From: an uncultured Oscillibacter sp.
GTDB taxonomy: Bacteria > Bacillota > Clostridia > Oscillospirales > Oscillospiraceae
Assembly: GCA_946551795.1 (NCBI GenBank)
Contig: CAMNRF010000001.1
Coordinates: 62,001-126,000 of the forward strand
Length of the DNA stretch: 64,000 bases
Direction of reading: 5' to 3'
The notes beneath the pieces are model-generated. The model had not been told where the DNA came from, did not search any database, and saw nothing but the letters and a program-made list of their open reading frames with translations. The position numbers were made by a program, and so were the translations under genes. Numbering within the stretch: position 1 is the first letter of the stretch; each line of letters opens with the position of its first letter. Shown here in pieces: positions 59,710 to 64,000 of the stretch.

Positions 59710-60386
59710 GCGCCGCCCGTCCTTTCCGCGATGATGGCCAGCAGCGCCGCCTCGCTCTCCTGGAAACCCAGGTCCGTGGTGTCCAGCAGCACGGCGTCCT
59801 CCGCCTGGCGCAGGGGCGCGGTATCCCGGTGGGTGTCGTTCCAGTCCCGCTCCTGGATCTCCCGCAGGACCTCCTCATAGGGCTGAGGCGTCCCCCGTCC
59901 CTCCAGCTCCAGGCAGCGGCGGCGGGCCCGGGCCTCGGTCGAGGCGGTGAGGAAGATCTTCACCTCCGCGTCCGGCAGCACCACGGTGCCGATGTCCCGC
60001 CCGTCCATAATGACATCATGTTCCCGAGCCAGCTTCCGCTGCATCTCCAGAAGGAAGGCCCGCACAGCGGGGTGGGCGGAGACGGCGGAGGCGCACAGGG
60101 AGATCTCCGGCAGGCGGATGGCCGCCGTCACATCCTCCCCGTTCAGCAGCATATGCTGCAATCCGTCCTCTCCGTAGGCCATCTCCACGGTGATCCCCGG
60201 CAGAGCGGCGGAAACGGCAGCCCCGTCCTTCGGGTCCAGACCATGGGTGTGGGCATAGTAGCCGACGGTGCGGTAGATGGCCCCGGTGTCCACATACAGA
60301 TAGCCGAGCCTCCCGGCCACCGCTCTGGCCAGGGTGCTCTTTCCGGCGCCGGAGGGTCCGTCAATGGCAACGCGGATGGTTTTCAT
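59706..60386 (-). CDS. cmk: Cytidylate kinase
   Basis: RVAIDGPSGAGKSTLARAVA, YVDTGAIYRTVGYY, VMDGRDIGTVVLPDA. Confidence 0.97.
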   Translation of the reverse strand: MKTIRVAIDGPSGAGKSTLARAVAGRLGYLYVDTGAIYRTVGYYAHTHGLDPKDGAAVSAALPGITVEMAYGEDGLQHMLLNGEDVTAAIRLPEISLCASAVSAHPAVRAFLLEMQRKLAREHDVIMDGRDIGTVVLPDAEVKIFLTASTEARARRRCLELEGRGTPQPYEEVLREIQERDWNDTHRDTAPLRQAEDAVLLDTTDLGFQESEAALLAIIAERTGGA

Positions 60387-60405
60387 ATCTCTTCTCTCCT
60401 GTCAG

Positions 60406-61644
60406 TCATCGTAATTCGCCGCTCTCCGCCGCCGCGAATCCGGCGGCACGGCCCGTGGCCCAGGCGATCTGCAGATTGAATCCGCCGGTATAGGCGTCCA
60501 CATCGATCAGCTCACCCGCAAAGTATAATCCCTTTACAATTTTTGACTCCATGGTGTTTGGGTTGATCTCCCCCACCTTGACGCCGCCGGAGGTGACGAT
60601 GGCGTCCGTCACCGGGCAGGGACCGGCGATCACCACGGGAAAGTGCTTCAGAACCGTCAGCAGGCCCCGCCGCTGCTCCCGGGTGATGTCGTGTACCTTC
60701 CGGCGGGGCTCGATCCCGGAGAGGCGGACGATCACCGGGATCAGCTTTTGGGGCAGCAGGTCGTCCAGGGCGTTGCAGAAATCGTGGTTGGCGTACTTTT
60801 CAAAATCCGACAGCAGCCGCCGGTCCAGCGTCTGCTCATCCAGCGCGGGTTTCAGGTCGATCTCCAGGTGGTAGGCCCGCTGGCCGAACCGCCGCATATG
60901 GGCGGAGGCCGACAGGACCAGCGGCCCGCTGACGCCGAAGTGGGTAAAGACCAGCTCGCCAAAATCCGTGTAGATTTTCTTATTGTTCTCGTAGACCGTC
61001 AGTCCCACGTTCCGCAGGCTCAGGCCCTGCAGCTCCCGGCCCACGCCGAAATCCCGCAGGGGCACCAGAGAGCCCCGGAGGGGCGTCACCGTGTGCCCCG
61101 CCTCCGCCGCCATGCGGTGGCCCTCCCCGGTGGAGCCGGTGGCGGGATAGGAGACCCCTCCCGTGGCCAGGATCACCGCCTCCGCCGGATAGCGGCGGCG
61201 CTCTCCCCTCACAGCTTGAACCACGCCGTCTTCGGTCTCCAGGGCCAGGGCCCGGTCCCGGACCAGGGAAACCCCCAGGGCCTTCAGCCGCCGCTCCAGG
61301 GCGGCGCTGATGTCAAAGGCCCGGTCGCTGACCGGAAAGACCCGGTTTCCCCGCTCGGTTTTCAGCGGCACGCCCAGTCCCTCAAAAAATGCCATGGCAT
61401 CCCGTCCATCAAAGCGGGAAAAGGCGCTGTAAAGGAATTTTCCATTCCTGGGAACATTGGCCAGCAGCTCCTCTGTCCCCGCGTTGCTGGTGACGTTGCA
61501 GCGGCCCTTTCCGGTGATGTTAAGCTTCTTCCCCAGCCGCTCGTTGGGCTCCAGCAGAGTGACGGAGCCCCCCCGCTCCGCGGCGGAGACGGCCGCCATC
61601 ATCCCGGCGGCGCCGCCGCCGACCACAACGATCCGTCTACTCAT
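60406..61644 (-). CDS. HI0933/YhiN-type NAD(P)/FAD-dependent oxidoreductase
   Basis: IVVVGGGAAGMMAAVSAAERG, GRCNVTS, TSGGVKVGEINPNTMESKIVKGLYFAGELIDVDAYTGGFNLQIAWATG. Confidence 0.95.
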   Translation of the reverse strand: MSRRIVVVGGGAAGMMAAVSAAERGGSVTLLEPNERLGKKLNITGKGRCNVTSNAGTEELLANVPRNGKFLYSAFSRFDGRDAMAFFEGLGVPLKTERGNRVFPVSDRAFDISAALERRLKALGVSLVRDRALALETEDGVVQAVRGERRRYPAEAVILATGGVSYPATGSTGEGHRMAAEAGHTVTPLRGSLVPLRDFGVGRELQGLSLRNVGLTVYENNKKIYTDFGELVFTHFGVSGPLVLSASAHMRRFGQRAYHLEIDLKPALDEQTLDRRLLSDFEKYANHDFCNALDDLLPQKLIPVIVRLSGIEPRRKVHDITREQRRGLLTVLKHFPVVIAGPCPVTDAIVTSGGVKVGEINPNTMESKIVKGLYFAGELIDVDAYTGGFNLQIAWATGRAAGFAAAESGELR

Positions 61645-62503
61645 CGTCCGTCTTCCCAAATATGCCGTAGGCGTTCCAGATATTCTCCAGCTCCGCGAAG
61701 GTCTTGGCCGCGTCGGTCCCCAGGCGGACGCCGATGGAGATCAGCAGGGCGTTGATCAGGGACAGCGGCGCCACCATGGAGTCCACAAAGGAGATCATCT
61801 CACAGGGGGCCAGCAGCGCCGCGTCCGCCATCTGGTAGAGCGGGGACAGCTCGTTGTCGGTGATGGCTACGATGGACGCCCCCCGGTCCTGGGCGAATTT
61901 CACGGTGTTCAGCGTCACCCGGGAGTACCGGGGGAAGCTGATGGCCACCATCACGTCCTCGGGCCCGATGCGCAGCAGCTGCTCGAAGATCTCCCCGGCG
62001 GCGTTGGACTGCACCAGCGTCACGTTCTCCGTCAGCAGGTGCATATAGAAATTCAGATAGCCCGCCACAAAGGAGGAGGAGCGAACCCCCAGGATATAGA
62101 TGTGGCGGCAGCTGAGAAGCTGGTCCACCACCCGGTCAAACTCGCTCTGGTTGGCCTCGCTGGCCATCAGCCGGAGCTTTTCGATGTCCGACTGCACCAC
62201 CGCCGGCAGGATGGACCGCCGGTCAAACAGGTCCCCCGCCGCCTGAATGCGCTGGGTGGAGGTCAGGCGGCTGCGAATCATCTCCTGCAGGGCACGCTGC
62301 ATACTGGGGTAGCCGTCGTACCCCAGCTCCGAGGCAAAGCGCACCACTGTGGACTCGCTGACCTCCGCCAGCTTTCCCAGCTTGCTGGCAGTCAGAAAGG
62401 CCGCCTTGTCGTAATTTTCCAGAATATAGTTGGCGATCCGCTTCTGTCCTTTGGAAAAGCTCGCCATATTGGTCTCAATTGTATGTAAAATACTCTTTGT
62501 CAC
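61637..62503 (-). CDS. MurR/RpiR family transcriptional regulator
   Basis: FSKGQKRIANYILENYDKAAFLTASKLGKLAEVSESTVVRFASELGYDGYPSMQRAL; SIS-like domain. Confidence 0.93.
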   Translation of the reverse strand: MTKSILHTIETNMASFSKGQKRIANYILENYDKAAFLTASKLGKLAEVSESTVVRFASELGYDGYPSMQRALQEMIRSRLTSTQRIQAAGDLFDRRSILPAVVQSDIEKLRLMASEANQSEFDRVVDQLLSCRHIYILGVRSSSFVAGYLNFYMHLLTENVTLVQSNAAGEIFEQLLRIGPEDVMVAISFPRYSRVTLNTVKFAQDRGASIVAITDNELSPLYQMADAALLAPCEMISFVDSMVAPLSLINALLISIGVRLGTDAAKTFAELENIWNAYGIFGKTDDE

Positions 62504-62721
62504 GGCAGTTCCTCCAGCCCGCTCCAGGCGACGGATTCGCGGTTTCCGGCTTTCTGAACGGGAAACCGCATCCTGTGGTATTGTACCACAAATTCCGCAG
62601 GATTCAACCGTTTCTTTGGAGGATTTTTTCCACGTCCTGCAAAACGGAGGCCATGTTCCACCCCTTCTCCGCCGCGCCGGTAAAAAAGGCCGTTATTTTC
62701 CAAATTATTTTGAAAAATAGT

Positions 62722-62750
62722 TTGACAACGGGACCGCAATCCCTTATAAT
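62722..62750 (+). promoter_or_regulatory. Consensus SigA promoter of yceD-rpmF
   Basis: TTGACA-17 nt-TATAAT. Confidence 0.85.
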
Positions 62751-62777
62751 ACTATTCGTGTCATTGCGAGGTAGCTT

Positions 62778-63275
62778 ATGCTTTTAGATGTAAAACCGAT
62801 TCTGCACACCCCGGGCGGCTGCCTGGATTTCCAGTTTACCCTGGACCTCTCTGACGTGGAGTTCTCCGGCCGGTATCCGGTCTCCCGTCCCGTCTCCGTC
62901 TCCGGCGAGGTGCGGAACGCCGCCGACGTGCTCTACCTGGACCTGACGGCCCGGACCACGCTGGACGCCGTCTGTGACCGGTGCGGCAAAGAGTTTCCTC
63001 TGGACAGGGAGATCTCCTACCACTGCATGCTGGCGGAATCCCTGGAGAACGGAGAGAGCGACGAGATCGAGCTGCTGGAGGACGGCAGGGCGGATCTCGG
63101 CGAGCTGGCTCGCATCGCGTTCATCCTCGGGATGGACACCAAAATTCTGTGTTCTGAAGATTGCAAGGGACTGTGCTCCCGCTGCGGCGCCGACCTGAAC
63201 CTCGGCCCCTGCTCCTGCAAAAAGGAGATCGATCCGCGGCTGGCGGCCCTTGCCAAGCTTTTGGAGAACAAATAA
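62778..63275 (+). CDS. DUF177 (YceD-like) protein
   Basis: YLDLTARTTLDAVCDRCGKEFP, LCSEDCKGLCSRCGADLNLGPCSC; upstream of rpmF. Confidence 0.93.
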   Translation: MLLDVKPILHTPGGCLDFQFTLDLSDVEFSGRYPVSRPVSVSGEVRNAADVLYLDLTARTTLDAVCDRCGKEFPLDREISYHCMLAESLENGESDEIELLEDGRADLGELARIAFILGMDTKILCSEDCKGLCSRCGADLNLGPCSCKKEIDPRLAALAKLLENK

Positions 63276-63335
63276 GAGAAATGAGATAAGGACAGGCCCC
63301 CGCCTGTGCCTTTGAACGATCAAGGAGGTGTCACA

Positions 63336-63530
63336 ATGGCAGTACCCAAGGGAAAAGTATCCAAAGCAAGACGCGACAAGCGCCGCAGCTCCACCTGGAA
63401 GCTGACGTCCCCCGCTCTCGTCGTTTGCCCGAAGTGCGGTGCGCAGCACCTGCCTCACAGAATGTGTCAGGAGTGCGGTACGTACAACGGCCGCGAGGTC
63501 AAGGTCGTCAAGTCCGTCGTCGCGAAATAA
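63336..63530 (+). CDS. rpmF: 50S ribosomal protein L32
   Basis: MAVPKGKVSKARRDKRRSSTWKL; Zn motif CPKCGAQHLPHRMCQECGTY. Confidence 0.98.
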   Translation: MAVPKGKVSKARRDKRRSSTWKLTSPALVVCPKCGAQHLPHRMCQECGTYNGREVKVVKSVVAK

Positions 63531-63550
63531 GGGATTTTGCACGCCTGCTT

Positions 63551-63576
63551 AGGAGGGAAGATCGGTCTTCCCTCCT
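63551..63576 (+). terminator. Rho-independent terminator after rpmF
   Basis: AGGAGGGAAGA-tcgg-TCTTCCCTCCT then TGCTTTTTG. Confidence 0.8.
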
Positions 63577-63587
63577 TGCTTTTTGTC

Positions 63588-63616
63588 TTGCTATCCGGAC
63601 TGCAGACGGGTATAAT
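63588..63616 (+). promoter_or_regulatory. SigA promoter of der
   Basis: TTGCTA-17 nt-TATAAT. Confidence 0.65.
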
Positions 63617-63663
63617 AATCTATATCAGCCATGATCTTACAGACAGAAAGGAAGTGAGGGCCT

Positions 63664-64000
63664 ATGAAACCCATCGTCGCCATCGTGGGGCGGCCCAACG
63701 TGGGCAAGTCCCAGCTGTTCAACAAACTGATTGGCCGGCGGGTCTCCATCGTGGAGGACACCCCCGGCGTCACCCGGGACCGCATCTACGGAGAGACCGA
63801 CTGGAATGGGCGGCAGTTCACCCTCATCGATACCGGCGGCATCGAGCCCCGCACCGACAACCTGATCCTGGAATTCATGCGGGACCAGGCCCAGACCGCT
63901 ATTGAGACCGCCACGGTCATCATCTTCTTGACGGACATCCGCACCGGCCTCACCGCCTCCGACCACGAGGTGGCCAACATGCTGCTGCGCAGCGGCAAGC
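63664..64000 (+). CDS. der: Ribosome-associated GTPase Der/EngA, N-terminal part (truncated by window end)
   Basis: [51 protein letters not shown]. Confidence 0.96.
   Translation, partial: MKPIVAIVGRPNVGKSQLFNKLIGRRVSIVEDTPGVTRDRIYGETDWNGRQFTLIDTGGIEPRTDNLILEFMRDQAQTAIETATVIIFLTDIRTGLTASDHEVANMLLRSGK

Noticed and set aside
59078-59878. N-terminal extension of the 923-aa ispH-rpsA ORF
   Set aside because: Overlaps plsC and cmk in another frame with Arg/Gly-rich nonsense; GTG at 59077 gives the normal IspH start.

Overview
This 64 kb window is a chromosomal segment from a GC-rich, spore-forming Firmicute, probably of the Oscillospiraceae/Clostridia type (inferred from gene content). Most of it is housekeeping: ruvCAB, sigH, trmK, murD, ligA, radA, cwlD, xerC/D-like, fba/pfp, coaX, an amino-acid ABC transporter, the rsgA-prkC-prpC-rlmN-rsmB-fmt-def-priA-rpoZ-gmk-remA-yicC block, cdaA/cdaR, ispD/ispF/carD, ispH-rpsA, cmk, rpmF and der. 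No CRISPR array, prophage or IS transposase was recognised. The main second-look items are: (1) a short repeat with two variable hairpins and a conserved core (GCTGCGGC(G)GGGTTGATT..AATC), found once inside the P12 region of RNase P RNA and once just after tRNA-Arg(CCU). Each copy abuts a 24-25 bp fold-back (inverted) duplication of the adjacent host RNA gene. (2) A TIR-like/membrane fusion protein in a coaX operon. (3) An unannotated 24-codon spoVM-like gene just upstream of a sipL-like gene, with sigma-E-like promoters ahead of both sipL and spoIVA. (4) CotJA-CotJB and Ogt-CPCC fusions. (5) A cloverleaf-like, multi-hairpin intergenic region. (6) A probable leaderless sigH mRNA. All calls come from reading the sequence and ORF translations; no searches were run.
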